Part shown: piece by piece, positions 20,509 through 30,794 of the stretch
How positions within the stretch are numbered: the stretch's first letter is position 1
How the letters are laid out: each line of letters begins with the position of its first letter
Assembly (NCBI GenBank): GCA_000333855.2
Contig: CM007319.1
Location: forward strand, 84,255 to 148,254
Origin: Endotrypanum monterogeii
Lineage: Eukaryota > Euglenozoa > Kinetoplastea > Trypanosomatida > Trypanosomatidae
Reading direction: 5' to 3'
DNA: 64,000 nucleotides
Notes under the pieces: model-generated
What the model was told of the DNA's origin: nothing
The model's input: only the letters and a program-made list of their open reading frames with translations
The model's database searches: none
Position numbers and translations under genes: made by a program

Positions 20509-21456
20509 ATGCCATACCGCTCGACCCTGCAGAGAGACCTGGAGTGCACAGCAGCTCCGACCCCAACTGAAGTAGGCGTGAAGGGTGCGGGAGTTGGTGG
20601 TGTGTCGACTGCCACGGTCTCGCCACCGTCGTCAGTACCAACCGGGATTGTAAGTCGGTCGTGCGGTTCCCCGCAGCACACACCGCACGCCACTATGCAG
20701 CGAATGGGTGGCACTGGAGGTAGCCATGAGGGAGCAGCTGCAGCACCACGTGGGTTCAAGGGCAGCGTCTCGACAACATCGACTGTTGCTGACGCAACAA
20801 AAGGTGTATTCAAGGAAACACCGCATACATCACCACCACCGCCACCAGCAAGTAGCTCTTCGCGCGCTTACGCCCCCCTCCCACGCCCAGGGCCCGAGGA
20901 GAAATGTTCCACAGGGAAGTTTCCAGCCCTCACCCGCGCGACGCCTGCATCCTCTTCCTCGACCTTACACAGTATTGGCACCTCCGCTACCGCAGGCGCG
21001 TCGTCTCCCAGCAGCTTTGTGGTGTTACCACCGGTGCAGCCACTCCGATCCAACAGCACCGTCTCAGAGCTCTCCAGTGATGAGGGGAGATCTGTCAAGA
21101 AGACGAGTAGTCGATGGGCAAATCTGGGTAAGCCAAACAGCACGTCGTCGGCCCTCATGGAACGCGCTACGCTCGCACCACTTGTTTCACCCCCTATCAC
21201 CACCATCGAGCAGAACCCTCCCACTAGTGATGACGTGCTCAGCGTCCCCATAGCCTCGGGATCACCTCAGGAGGACATGTCGAGTGCGAGTAGGGATTCC
21301 CCGTCTCACGTGCAGCGCCAGTCATACTTTCGCGAAAACCAGATCCCTTCTCTTTTTAACGAGCTTAGCGAGGCGCTCCTCGACGCCTTGCCGGAGGATC
21401 CAGTTTCCTTCATGAAGGAGTGGCTTCGCAGGCGCCGGGAAGCCGTTGCGCAATAA
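20509..21456 (+). CDS. Disordered protein with C-terminal RIIa/DPY-30-like docking motif
   Basis: A 315-residue protein. Residues 1-260 are low-complexity, dominated by Ser, Pro, Thr and Ala, with many Ser-Pro pairs that could be phosphorylation sites. The last 40 residues (about 273-312) differ: YFRENQIPSLFNELSEALL followed by PEDPVSFMKEWL. This pattern of an IP.LF helix, an acidic PEDP turn and a second helix is typical of the RIIa/DPY-30 dimerisation-docking fold. That fold occurs in PKA regulatory subunits, adenylate kinases and axonemal proteins. Such domains bind amphipathic anchoring helices, often in flagella, so a scaffold role is plausible. No other domain is recognised and the specific function is unknown. 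Confidence 0.6.
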   Translation: MPYRSTLQRDLECTAAPTPTEVGVKGAGVGGVSTATVSPPSSVPTGIVSRSCGSPQHTPHATMQRMGGTGGSHEGAAAAPRGFKGSVSTTSTVADATKGVFKETPHTSPPPPPASSSSRAYAPLPRPGPEEKCSTGKFPALTRATPASSSSTLHSIGTSATAGASSPSSFVVLPPVQPLRSNSTVSELSSDEGRSVKKTSSRWANLGKPNSTSSALMERATLAPLVSPPITTIEQNPPTSDDVLSVPIASGSPQEDMSSASRDSPSHVQRQSYFRENQIPSLFNELSEALLDALPEDPVSFMKEWLRRRREAVAQ

Positions 21457-22062
21457 AGCGTAGCGAATGCGTTCAGGAAGTGAGCACGACATGAGCAATC
21501 CTGTCGGCGTTACTGTCGTGTTGTAGGGTCATCTGTGTGTTGCGAGCTGTCTTTGTAATGCACAGCAGCAATACTCTAGGACCCCCTCCCCCCTCTTTTC
21601 CTGATCCCTCCTCCGGCTCCGGCTCCCTTCCCTCGCGTCCTCCCTCACACTCCAATCCTTTGCTCCAGGACTACCCACTTTTGTGTCTCCTTCTTTTCGT
21701 GCCACTCTTCAAAGGTCGTTTGAATCAGTGTACGCCAACATACCCATGTCCTCTGACGGTCGCTGCGTGTCTACTTCGACCGGTCTCGTGCTTTTTTTTT
21801 TGTTTGCGCGCGAGGATGTGCATCAAAGTGTGTTTGCTTGTGTCCGTGTGTGTTACTTTGAAACGACAGGCGTTGGCTCCTCCACCGGGTTTCCCTTCGG
21901 TTCCTTAGCTGTTGCACCAGTCTTCAGGCTCACGCCCCCATCTTTTTTTTTTTCTTTCTCACGTGCAAATTTACTTGTGACTGCGGAGCTGGGGGGGGGG
22001 TGGAGGCACTGGTGTGCGTGGCAGTCGTATTGTGAAGGCAGGCCTTGCCGATGGTGCACACT

Positions 22063-22086
22063 TACACACACACACACACACACACA
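22063..22086. repeat. (AC)n microsatellite
   Basis: Perfect AC dinucleotides, extending into imperfect ACATAC units to about 22097. Confidence 0.85.
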
Positions 22087-22224
22087 TACACATACAGTCA
22101 CAGGCGTGAGGGTGGACGCACATAGCGGTAATTCCATAAAAAAGAAGACCATGATCACAGAGTTCAAGTAGGTCATACATAAATAGAGCAGTAGCCGTTT
22201 GCAGGTCAAGGACGTGTCAGGAAA

Positions 22225-22243
22225 GGGGTGGGTGGGTGGGTGG
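22225..22243 (+). other. GGGT repeat, G-quadruplex candidate
   Basis: Three G3+ runs separated by single T, with a final GG; the sense strand could fold as a short-loop quadruplex. Confidence 0.5.
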
Positions 22244-24295
22244 CAGCTCCCTATCCCCCCTTTGGTACTCTGCCTCTCCTCTCCTTCCCTTGAGTACGCC
22301 TAGCAATAAGCTTTCTCTCTATTTCGCCTTTCCTGCTACTCATTCCCTCTTTTCTTTTCTGAAATGTTTTTGTGGTTGTGTCTGATAGCTTCCTACACGA
22401 CATTTTCCCTTTTTGTGTGGTACCCTCCTCTCCCCATCTTTCCTCCTCTTCATTCCTGCACACAAACGCTCCGACGCTGCTATCGGCGGGTCTAACGTGG
22501 CTGCACGCAGCACTTTTTTTTTTTTCTATGTCCGTTGTGTATATTGTGTTGTCTCCGCTTCGGGGTCTGTCTCTTCCTGCCTTGGTCCCCGTGTATGTGC
22601 ACTTCACAAATTTCAATGTGATTCTCCATCTCTTTTCCAGAGTATAGTTTTTCTCGCCCATGCACTGCTCAGAATTTGTTCTGTTTCTCCGCACGCGTGT
22701 GCGCCTGCATGTCTGCGTGTTGTTACGTTGTTCCCTTTCAGGGCATACTTTCTGTTCTCACGTATGTGTTGGAGGGGAATGGAATAAAGAGTTTTTAGCT
22801 GCTCCTTTTCCACCTACTCATTCATTTCATAACATTTTTTTTTGGTTGGGGGTTTTGGAGCGTCAAGAAGGAAAAAAAAATGGCGGGATTTGCGAGCAAG
22901 AAGGGCAGAGTTGTAGTGGTGGTGGAGGGGAGCGTGCAGTATGTACAGACGATGTTCATATGATATGAGCTCACTTTTTTTTGTCTTCTTTTTTGAATGC
23001 ATTGCTTTTTTTTTTCTCCGAGGATGACTTACACGTGCGCACGCGCGCGAGTGGGTTGTACACGTAGGGGTGGGGCGGGGGCGGGAGGGATATTCACCAT
23101 CTTCAGGCGCTGTTAAAGGAGCGGCCATTGCGTTGTAATGGAAGAGTTTGGTGGTCGATAGTGCACAGATGCGTCACCAGGTCACCTTGCTGCGATATAG
23201 AGCCCTCTGCATTTGACCAGCGTACAAGGTGAGCTGCAGTGAGTGAAATCAAAATGCCTGGCGGAAAAGGGAAGCGGCATCTCGCTTGTCTTGTACCCCC
23301 ATTTTTAAAATGGGGTTTGAGGTTTTAATAAATGACTAGGGGGGGGGGTTGGCGCACGGATGACAACATATGATGGGGGATGGAGAATGGAGTCACATTT
23401 GTTCTCCTCACTATTTTACTTCCCCTTCAAGATGGATTTCGTAATTTTGTCTTAGTAACGCGTTGTGTTAGTGTTTGGAAGCTTTTTAACGCTGCGCGGT
23501 GCGGTACCTCCCCCGCTTTTTTTTCTGTTTTGTTTGCTTTGCTTCTGGAAGTGTGCGTGTGTGCCAATGTTTGCAGCAGTCAAAATTCTAATGCATGTAC
23601 ACACGAGAGAGAAGTACCCGATTGCGCGACGGATACCAAGGGGGGGGTGCGGCGTCTTTGTGGCTGCGACCCATTTCTCAAATTTTGTTTCAGAGGGTGT
23701 TCTATACGGTGTGCTTCATGTGGCGTTCGTGTGGATGTACGGCTGTTCATCCCCAGCATGATGCTAGCTCCCATCCCTTTGAAGAGCATCAGGGTTTGAC
23801 ACTCATAGTGATGTCATTAGCCTGGAGATCGCCTATTGGGCTGATGATATGGAACTCTTGAGGGCGAGCAGGTCAGATTCAGCTTTGTTTCGAAGGGACT
23901 TGGGGTCGTCATCCCCTGCAGAACATCTTACGGCAATTAAAAGTTCTCGTCGAGGAGAGGAAGGGCGTTCGCCCTCCCCTTTTTTCTCCTTTCCCCGGGG
24001 CTGCCTTCTTGAACCTTACAAAGCCCACGTAAGCATAGCCGTACACCCATAGCGGAGTCCACATGTGAAGACGGCTCTTACCGCTGCAGTGGGAAAGTCA
24101 AGACGCACGAGAATCGGCAAAAAACTCTTCTTATTTTTCGCTACGAGTACCCCACTTGTCAGCGAACCTGTGAGAGGGGAAGAAGGGAGGTGACTGTGCG
24201 GTTGCATTAACTTCGGCGCCATTACACACCACCAGCAGTGTCGTGCTCATAAAAAAAAACTAAAGGATGCTGAATCACGACATATTTTGTAGTAG

Positions 24296-24312
24296 GTGGG
24301 TGGGTGGGTGGG
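24296..24312 (+). other. GGGT repeat, G-quadruplex candidate
   Basis: Four GGG runs separated by single T residues on the sense strand, an optimal short-loop quadruplex pattern. Confidence 0.6.
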
Positions 24313-24708
24313 AGACATGCTCGCAGATAACTTTCCTGGAGGTCAGGGAGATCGCAATTGGGATCTATGCTTGGGAAAAAAGGGGTGTCCTGCCCGCTTC
24401 CTGAGCATGGCCCTAATGGTACGGACTTGCGTCGTTCTCCAGATTGCCTTCGCAAAGTGTAACACGACACCTATGTGTGGCCCACAGAGAGACAGCTCTT
24501 AACCAAAGCCGTACAGCTTCCTTTCGCATTCCTGTTATCAGTACTTCTCCTGAAGTCGCTTCATAGTGCCGCAGCTTAGCATCAAGCAAAAGCAAATGCC
24601 ACCACCAGGTCTCCTGGCTAGTGGGCAAGACATCTGGACGGGTCGTCTGGGTTCGACTTGTATCATCATAACTCTACCTTGATCGCTGCATGACGTATTT
24701 CCTAGATG

Positions 24709-24737
24709 ATATATATATATATATATATATATATAGG
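24709..24737. repeat. (AT)n microsatellite
   Basis: Perfect AT dinucleotide run of about 28 bases. Confidence 0.9.
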
Positions 24738-25017
24738 TTTTCTGCTCAGGGGAAATGAATGATATAGGAGTTCCAATCTGGGGCCATCACACCTGGCCGG
24801 TTGCTGACGTTCTCGCCATCGCAGGTAGACTCGTCGAGTCCAGTTTTTAAGAGTGCACTGGGCGTGCATCGAAGTTTACTGGGTAACGTCTCACTCTTCA
24901 GACGAGTCCGCTCACACTGCACTTCTCTGTGTTTGTGTGTGCTTTGTCTTTTTGTGATTGATATGAAAGACACTGATCTATAGAGTAGTTCGTGGAGGCT
25001 CTAAGTCAGTGAGCAAG

Positions 25018-25350
25018 ATGTATACGATGTTTGCTAGACGACACTGCATTCGACTGTAAGTCCTCAGCTGGCGCCTGTACCTTACACACGCTCACTTCTT
25101 CCGCCTCTTTGGTCCGCTCATTCACACCGTGCACGACAGCCACTGCCGCGTCGCCGAAACTATCGACCTTGCTACATGTCGACTCGAAAAGCTGGAGAGG
25201 CAGTTTGCTCACACGAACCGTGTTCCATAAAGCACCCCCCCGCTGTTTTGAGGTGACCGGATCGACAGAGAAATGCTTGACGTCGTCACTGTGAGTGGTC
25301 TGGCACTGCTGGTGACCATGGCCGGTACGGCCCTCAGTTGAATTTCCCAA
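25018..25350 (+). pseudogene. Possible decayed protein gene, identity unknown
   Basis: Reading from the ATG at 25018 gives a short start, then an in-frame TAA at 25057. A 56-codon stretch (25060-25227) follows that looks protein-like, including VAETIDLATCRLEKLERQF. It ends in TAA at 25228 with TGA at 25249. The same frame then continues into a hydrophobic segment (SGLALLVTMAGTAL) and ends with TGA at 25339. The local composition is more coding-like than the pyrimidine-rich flanks. I do not recognise the protein. A chance reading frame is a real alternative, and an overlapping 147-codon frame exists on the opposite strand. Confidence 0.2.
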
Positions 25351-26036
25351 CTGACACAGCGTGCACCCCCTACCACACGAAGAGAACAACAACTCACTCG
25401 AGGAGGTGGGTCTGTTGCTCCTCAGCCCCAGAGCTCTATCCTGTTGCACCTCTTCAACTCGGCCAGTCGTGACTCAAGGTGACGAGCGTTCTGCACACCC
25501 GCAGCCAAGCATTGCTGACATGGTAATCCACCCCTCATCACAGCGACATGGAGTCAGAGGGGTACGGCTCATGGACCCCACGGGGGGGGGCGGAGGGGGA
25601 GGCGAGTATCCGCGCCGATCGAGTCCCGCCAACGCCCGTGCGGAATGACTCCAGAGCTTGTGCTGATGCACGGTGGCCTAAGGCGACTCGCGAAGGGGCA
25701 TGTCACACATCGCGAGGATACCGGGTGGGTGAAGCTGCTGACAGGGTGCTAGTCGAACTTCTCCCTTGGGCTTCTCTCGCACGCACGGACGCACGCAGAC
25801 CACTACTTAGCCCATCCTCTTCCCCAGCGCCACGTCAACAGCCCACAGGAGAGGCAAGGAAACCTCCTCAGCGCATTTCTTAGGTAGGGTATCGACCAAT
25901 ATCTTTTTTTTTTGGAGGGGAATAAACTGGATGTCTTACCGTGGTGTCTCTGAATCAAATGTGAGAGTCCTCGTTCTCAGCGTGGTGTAGTACAGTCACT
26001 TGGGGTAGTTCCTGTCGAAGGGGGAGCACAGAAGAC

Positions 26037-26066
26037 GGGGGTGGGTGGGTGGGGTGGGTGGGTGGG
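26037..26066 (+). other. GGGT repeat array, strong G-quadruplex candidate
   Basis: Six or more G3-G5 runs separated by single T residues within 30 bases on the sense strand, enough for a very stable quadruplex. Confidence 0.65.
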
Positions 26067-27267
26067 CTCACTTAGGTGTGAAAGTGTGTTTTAGCTCACG
26101 ATGCACTGCAAACTACTCGTATGTGTTAGCCGAGCTGCTTCGTGGCATGAGTTCCCTGCCCTCCTATTCTTCCTCCTCTTCAGTGCCGGCTCTTCTCCAG
26201 AGTCATCGTGATGCCTCTGCTGTTTCCCTCGTTGCCCCCCTCCGCCCCCTCTCTCCTCCTGTCATTTCTCCTTGCCCCCGAATATGTCTAGACGAGCTGC
26301 CTCACACACTATTCTGGGATGTGCACGCGCGTGCGCGCGTGAAGGTGTTTGGGGTGGGGGCTTCTCGATTGCTGAACTTCTAATTACCCTCTTCCCTAGG
26401 GCACACGCTCTCGGAATCGCCCCCCTTTTTTTTCTGCGTCATCGCCCTCATCCACGTACAGACTGTGAGCATTAGTCCTTTCTGTGTTTCACATTAGTCT
26501 TTTTTTTTGTACCTTCACGCTTGCTCCGTTTGTGTTGTTGTTGTTGTGTGGTTGCTTCTTTTTTTGTATTTTATTTTTGTATCTTTTTATATGTCTGGTG
26601 CCTAGGTGTGTATAGTTGAATGATTGAATCTTTCTGTGCGCGTTTCCGTGAGCAGGGGCCGCTTCTTCGGCGACCCTCTTTTGATCAGGTTATGTGGTCG
26701 CTACCTCGGTCTCTGTTCCTCCTCCTGTTTTCTTCGCCGTTTCTCTGCTGTACGCGTGTCACCGAATTGTTTTTTTTTCTGTTTTTGCGTAATCGTGCGT
26801 GCGCGTGTATGTCGGTGTGTCTGACTATGCAACACTACACTCGTCTCTAGTCAGCAAAGCTGTCTCCCTCCTCTCGCTTCCGCAGCCGTCTCGCATTGCT
26901 CGCACTTTCCGCGCGTCCGCGCGCCGCCCTTCTCTTGAGGTTGAAGCAGTCTGCTACCCCCCAAGTATACCACTGGGCACAGAAGTGAAGCGCAGCCACG
27001 GTACACACACACGCACACACGCTTAGAAGAGGGCGAGCTTTGGGGATCCGCGGAAGGGACGCGCTCACGCCGCGGGTTATTCGCAATGATTTCTCTTTAC
27101 TTTTCTCTACCACCAAATGAGAAGAGTACGCTTTGGCATCCTTGTTGCATCCAGCCTCGCCCTGTGTATCTTGATCGCCTCTAGGTGAGTGCATGTGGCC
27201 CGACACACACGACGCCAGCGGGCTGCTCTTCTCCACGTCGTTTCCATGAATTGTTTAATCGCACTTC

Positions 27268-27331
27268 GCCATTCTTCTTCTTTCCACCATCAATGACACA
27301 CACGCACACGCACACGCACACACATTTTCAG
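27268..27331 (+). promoter_or_regulatory. Candidate spliced-leader acceptor
   Basis: T/C tract at 27268-27285, then a CA repeat without AG, then TTTTCAG with AG at 27330-27331, about 90 nt before the ATG at 27423. Confidence 0.5.
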
Positions 27332-27422
27332 CTTTCTTCGAAAGCTGAACGGCGTCGGTTGGAATTTTTTTTTTTGTGGCGACACTGTCACCATCCATGT
27401 GTTGTTTGACCACGTCGATGCA

Positions 27423-29027
27423 ATGTCCTACAATTTTTCCACTGTCCATGGCGTCCTACCTCTTGGCACCCACCGTGCCTACATTCCACGTGCTGCGCGG
27501 CCACATCTCGTCTGGTCCACAGCCCAACCCTCGCGAATGCTGGGAAGTCAATGTCGTTTAAAGGGCGATGGGACGGCGGCACGCGAGGAGCCCCGCACCC
27601 TCCGCGACGCGGAGGCAGAGAGCGGCGAGGGCGTCGTAACGCCGTCGTCCGCTTCAGCGCTCGGCTTAGCAGGGCTTCTCACGACAGATACAGCGTCAGG
27701 CACGCGTATCTCTCTCTACTCCGATCCTGCAGAGCCACAAATTCCACAGCAAAGCACGGCTATTCCGACGCAGCGTCGAGTTGTGGCCGTGTGGACTCCC
27801 CCGACATGCACTAGCTCCGACATCGCTAATTGCGCAGAGGTGTGTGCGATGGTTCCACTCTTCGTCAGCGACGACACGGGTAGTGTCTTTGCTTACCAGT
27901 GGGGCAACTCGGACATCCCTAGCTCCCCTGCCCAGAAACGCCGCCGTACCGACGGGAACACAGATAGTTTTCTCAGGGAAGACCACGAGGGTAGGTGGAC
28001 GTCGATTGCACCGGCACACTCCACGTTGTCTTGTGAGGGAGCTGGAGTGCAGTCGTCTTGTACGTCAGCGAACTCAAACCTCTTCACCGTAACACGCGGC
28101 GCCCCGGGCTGGGCTGGTCTAACGGCTTTACACTCGTCGTCGTACAGTGCGGCTTTGCAGCTCGTCTCGGTGCGCGAGTTTCACCATGACGTGCGCCTCA
28201 TCGACCCCACTCAACAGACCGTGTTGCGCACGTACAGCACCACCCACGCCCCCACCGGGGTGTTTTGTCCGTCCATGCAGGCCGCTCCGCACTGCACCCT
28301 TATTGTAGAGGGTTGTCTGGTTACCCTGTACGATGTGCGGTGCCCGAGTGCGGTTGTATCGCTTGGCGAGGTCTATGAAGCTCAGGCGGAGCTTCGGGCT
28401 GCCAAAGACGTTGCGGCAATGGAGTCTCATCAGCAGGGTTGCAGTGACGAGCGCGCAAACGGCAAAAGATCGTCAGACGCCAGTGCAGTTCCTGCAACGC
28501 TTCCCATACCACCTCTCGTTCCTGGTCGCCTTACCAGCACTGTTGGCCAGGTCCGTGACGTCTGTGGAACTGTGAATCCTTTCGAGGTGGCGTGTGCAGT
28601 GGATCGTGCGCTCTGTGTGTATGACCTGCGCAAGTTCAACCGCTTATTCACTTCTTCGAGTGTTTTGAAATACGTGATTGGTGGTGTGGCTTCCGCTGCG
28701 GGTGGTCGTGCCGTGGTGTGTTCAGGGATCGACGCCGAGGTGCGACTTGTTCCACTCCACGACAAGGATGTGACAACCACCTCAGAAACCTTGTCACTAG
28801 CTGCGCGTGTTGACATACAGGCTCAGGAAAAAAAAAAGCAGCGCAGCAAAGCCGCTGGGGAGGCGGACACGGATGCCGCAGGCCCTGGGGGAACGTTCCG
28901 TACGCGACTAAGTACCTCTGTAAGCTGCACTTCGGTGTGGCAGGGTGGGTGGGTGTCTGCATGCAACGCGGATGGCGCAGTCGCAGTGGGCGTATCCATA
29001 GATGGTGAGGTGTTCTTGGCTCAGTGA
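27423..29027 (+). CDS. WD40-like beta-propeller protein
   Basis: A 534-residue protein from the first ATG at 27423 (the frame is open 24 nt further upstream but only from GTG). Several segments resemble degenerate WD40 blades: FVSDDTGSVFAYQW, REFHHDVRLIDPTQQTVL, LIVEGCLVTLYDVRCP, ACAVDRALCVYDLRKF and VVCSGIDAEVRLVPLHD. YDVR and YDLR stand where WD usually occurs. Insertions rich in Ser, Gln and charged residues interrupt the blades, including a KRRR cluster near residue 180 and a KKKQR cluster near 480. WD propellers are scaffolds for protein assemblies; the partner is not visible here. No signal or membrane segment is seen. It is probably a divergent trypanosomatid member that standard profiles score weakly. 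Confidence 0.6.
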   Translation: MSYNFSTVHGVLPLGTHRAYIPRAARPHLVWSTAQPSRMLGSQCRLKGDGTAAREEPRTLRDAEAESGEGVVTPSSASALGLAGLLTTDTASGTRISLYSDPAEPQIPQQSTAIPTQRRVVAVWTPPTCTSSDIANCAEVCAMVPLFVSDDTGSVFAYQWGNSDIPSSPAQKRRRTDGNTDSFLREDHEGRWTSIAPAHSTLSCEGAGVQSSCTSANSNLFTVTRGAPGWAGLTALHSSSYSAALQLVSVREFHHDVRLIDPTQQTVLRTYSTTHAPTGVFCPSMQAAPHCTLIVEGCLVTLYDVRCPSAVVSLGEVYEAQAELRAAKDVAAMESHQQGCSDERANGKRSSDASAVPATLPIPPLVPGRLTSTVGQVRDVCGTVNPFEVACAVDRALCVYDLRKFNRLFTSSSVLKYVIGGVASAAGGRAVVCSGIDAEVRLVPLHDKDVTTTSETLSLAARVDIQAQEKKKQRSKAAGEADTDAAGPGGTFRTRLSTSVSCTSVWQGGWVSACNADGAVAVGVSIDGEVFLAQ

Positions 29028-29954
29028 TTCGTGTTGAGGAGCTGCGCAGGCTGGGTAGTTGGCCTCATCTGTTTGTGACGATCGGTTACATTGCGTGAGA
29101 GCATCAAGCTAGACGGCATATGAGTGTACTGCGCTCCTCTCACCATCATTACGAATCAAGGTATCCACTACTGTGCCATTGTCTCTGACTCGTTCGCTGT
29201 GTATCGTCGTAGGTGTTCTCTGTGCTCTCGAAGACAGGGATTTCGGCCCCCCTTCTTCCCCTCTTTTACACCCGTGCACGCACAACAAGAAGAGAAACAA
29301 AACGGGCTTCACATGTGTTCTCAGGTCAACAGACGCAACGCTTGTGCTGACGCAACGACGATGCCGCCCATATATGTGTGGGTGGGTGTCTAACTCAAGC
29401 CGATCGATTCTTATCTTCCTATTATTATGATTACATATAAGAAATTCTGCACATCTACATCCCTAACCATTCCCTAAATGGAAGACAAAAAGAGTTGAGG
29501 CATACACCCCACGTCTCATGATTTACTGCGTTTGCCAAGCATATGGCGCGCGCGCGTAGTTGCCGTGGGTCACCTTTATATTTTCTTCTGCAGGATGCTT
29601 CGGCTTTGCGTTGACGGTTGCCTGCGTGAGTGTAACGAGGACAAAGTACGAGCTGCGACTATAGGCTTTAGTGGGTAGAGAACGCCTAGGCTTCCTCTAT
29701 CCACATCGACCGACCCCACGCATCACCTCTGCTGCCGAAAACGCACTGTTGCGAAGTACCGAGTGCCCACGCATATTTATGGCTCACATCCGTCTCTGCT
29801 TGGCATTCAGCTAGGTCTTTGAACCCCCCCCTCTTCCCCCCCCCTCTTCCCCCCCCTCTCCCCCCCCCACACACACATTTGCCCACCTCGCCATTTTCTT
29901 CCGTGCAACAAAACGATTTACTCCGCTTAGGTCGGTTACGTTTGAGCTCGAGTC
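29028..29954. other. Intergenic spacer before the S3a pair
   Basis: About 930 bases without a supported gene. The 3' end holds an unusual C-run polypyrimidine array at 29819-29870. Confidence 0.55.
29819..29930 (+). promoter_or_regulatory. C-run polypyrimidine array and splice acceptor of S3a copy 1
   Basis: Four runs of seven to nine C, separated by CTCTT or CTCT, make up 29823-29870. No AG occurs until 29929-29930, 25 nt upstream of the S3a ATG. The tract is C-dominated, whereas most acceptors in the window are T-dominated. Confidence 0.55.
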
Positions 29955-30794
29955 ATGGCTTTGGGCAAGAACAAGCGCATCAGCAAGGGTGGCAAGCGCG
30001 GTAAGCGCGGGAAGGCGCAGGAGACGATGGCGCGCAAGGAGTGGTACGACGTCGTGGCGCCGGCGAACTTCGATCAGCGCCAGTTCGCCAAGACGATCTG
30101 CAACAAGACGCAGGGTACCCGTATCGCTGCCGACGTGCTCCGTGGTCGCGTGTTCGAGGCCAACCTCGCTGACCTGAACCGCTCCGCTGGTGAGGAGGAG
30201 GCGTACCGCAAGGTGCGCTTCACTGTTCAGGAGGTGCAGGGCCGCAATCTGCTGACGCAGTTCCACTCGATGGAGGTGACAACGGACAAAATGGCGAGCC
30301 TTCTGCGCAAGTGGTGCACGACGATGGAGACGACCGTGGAGGTGAAGACCGAGGACGGTTACACGATGCGCCTCTTCGTTGTTGCGTTTACGAAGCCGCA
30401 GGCGAACCAGCAGTCGCGTAACTGCTACGCGAAGCAGCGCTTGGTGAAGTGGCTGCGCATGCGCATCACGAAGATGATTAAGCGTCGCCTGTCGAAGGTT
30501 CAGATCAGAGAGGCTGTGTCCATCATCACGCGCAACGTGCTGAGCGATGCGCTGGTGCGCCGCTGCAACCCGATCGTGCCTCTGCGTGAGCTGCGCATCC
30601 GCAAGGTGCGCGTGGTGCGCTCGCCGAAGTTCGACGCGCAGGCGTTGCTGAATGCCCACGGCACCATCCCAACGTCGGTGGAGGCTGACTCGCGCGAGGT
30701 GGAGGAGGCAGTCGAGGCTGCGCCAGCGGCGGAGAAGGCTGCTGAGTAAGTCTTCGACCCATCCAAGCCCTTTTGCAAGTGTGCAACTAACTTT
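29954..30794 (+). repeat. Duplicated unit, copy 1 (S3a gene plus 45 nt of 3' UTR)
   Basis: This stretch appears base-for-base identical to 31970-32810 by direct comparison, including the entire S3a coding region and 45 nt after the stop. Sequence diverges abruptly at both edges: immediately before the start codon and after the shared ACTAACTTT. Confidence 0.85.
29955..30749 (+). CDS. RPS3A: 40S ribosomal protein S3a (eS1), copy 1
   Basis: A 264-residue protein with the basic N-terminus [20 protein letters not shown] and the conserved eS1 segments [37 protein letters not shown] and [13 protein letters not shown]. eS1 is a core component of the small ribosomal subunit near the mRNA exit/eIF3 region. 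Codon usage is strongly biased to GC-ending codons, as expected for a highly expressed gene. The C-terminal Ala/Glu-rich tail is typical of eukaryotic S3a. The gene is one of two identical tandem copies, each with its own splice acceptor and different flanks, a common arrangement for raising ribosomal protein output where promoters are not gene-specific. Confidence 0.96.
   Translation: MALGKNKRISKGGKRGKRGKAQETMARKEWYDVVAPANFDQRQFAKTICNKTQGTRIAADVLRGRVFEANLADLNRSAGEEEAYRKVRFTVQEVQGRNLLTQFHSMEVTTDKMASLLRKWCTTMETTVEVKTEDGYTMRLFVVAFTKPQANQQSRNCYAKQRLVKWLRMRITKMIKRRLSKVQIREAVSIITRNVLSDALVRRCNPIVPLRELRIRKVRVVRSPKFDAQALLNAHGTIPTSVEADSREVEEAVEAAPAAEKAAE

Larger units (their letters stand above)
21457..27422. 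other. 6-kb gene-free region with G-quadruplex motifs
   Basis: No convincing intact gene. The first and last parts (21540-23100 and 26150-26870) are pyrimidine-rich with many T runs. A middle part (about 23850-25890) is more balanced in composition and may be a decayed gene or retroposon remnant; a separate entry covers 25018-25350. Three GGGT-repeat motifs and CA and TA microsatellites lie here. Open frames at 23380-23799 and 25548-25883 have no recognisable similarity. Confidence 0.5.

Noticed and set aside
23380..23799. Plus-strand frame of 139 codons with a hydrophobic start
   Set aside because: Cys/Phe/Val-rich translation of T- and G-rich DNA, with no domain and no stretch that looks structured. 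A short secreted protein cannot be excluded but is not supported.
24640..24660. GGTTCGA-like B box, possible tRNA gene (similar at 49426)
   Set aside because: No matching A box or cloverleaf can be drawn around either site.
25006..25449. Minus-strand frame of 147 codons
   Set aside because: Reads fairly well but opposes the direction of the cluster and overlaps a plus-strand frame that looks at least as protein-like. Kept only as an alternative reading of the possible decayed gene.
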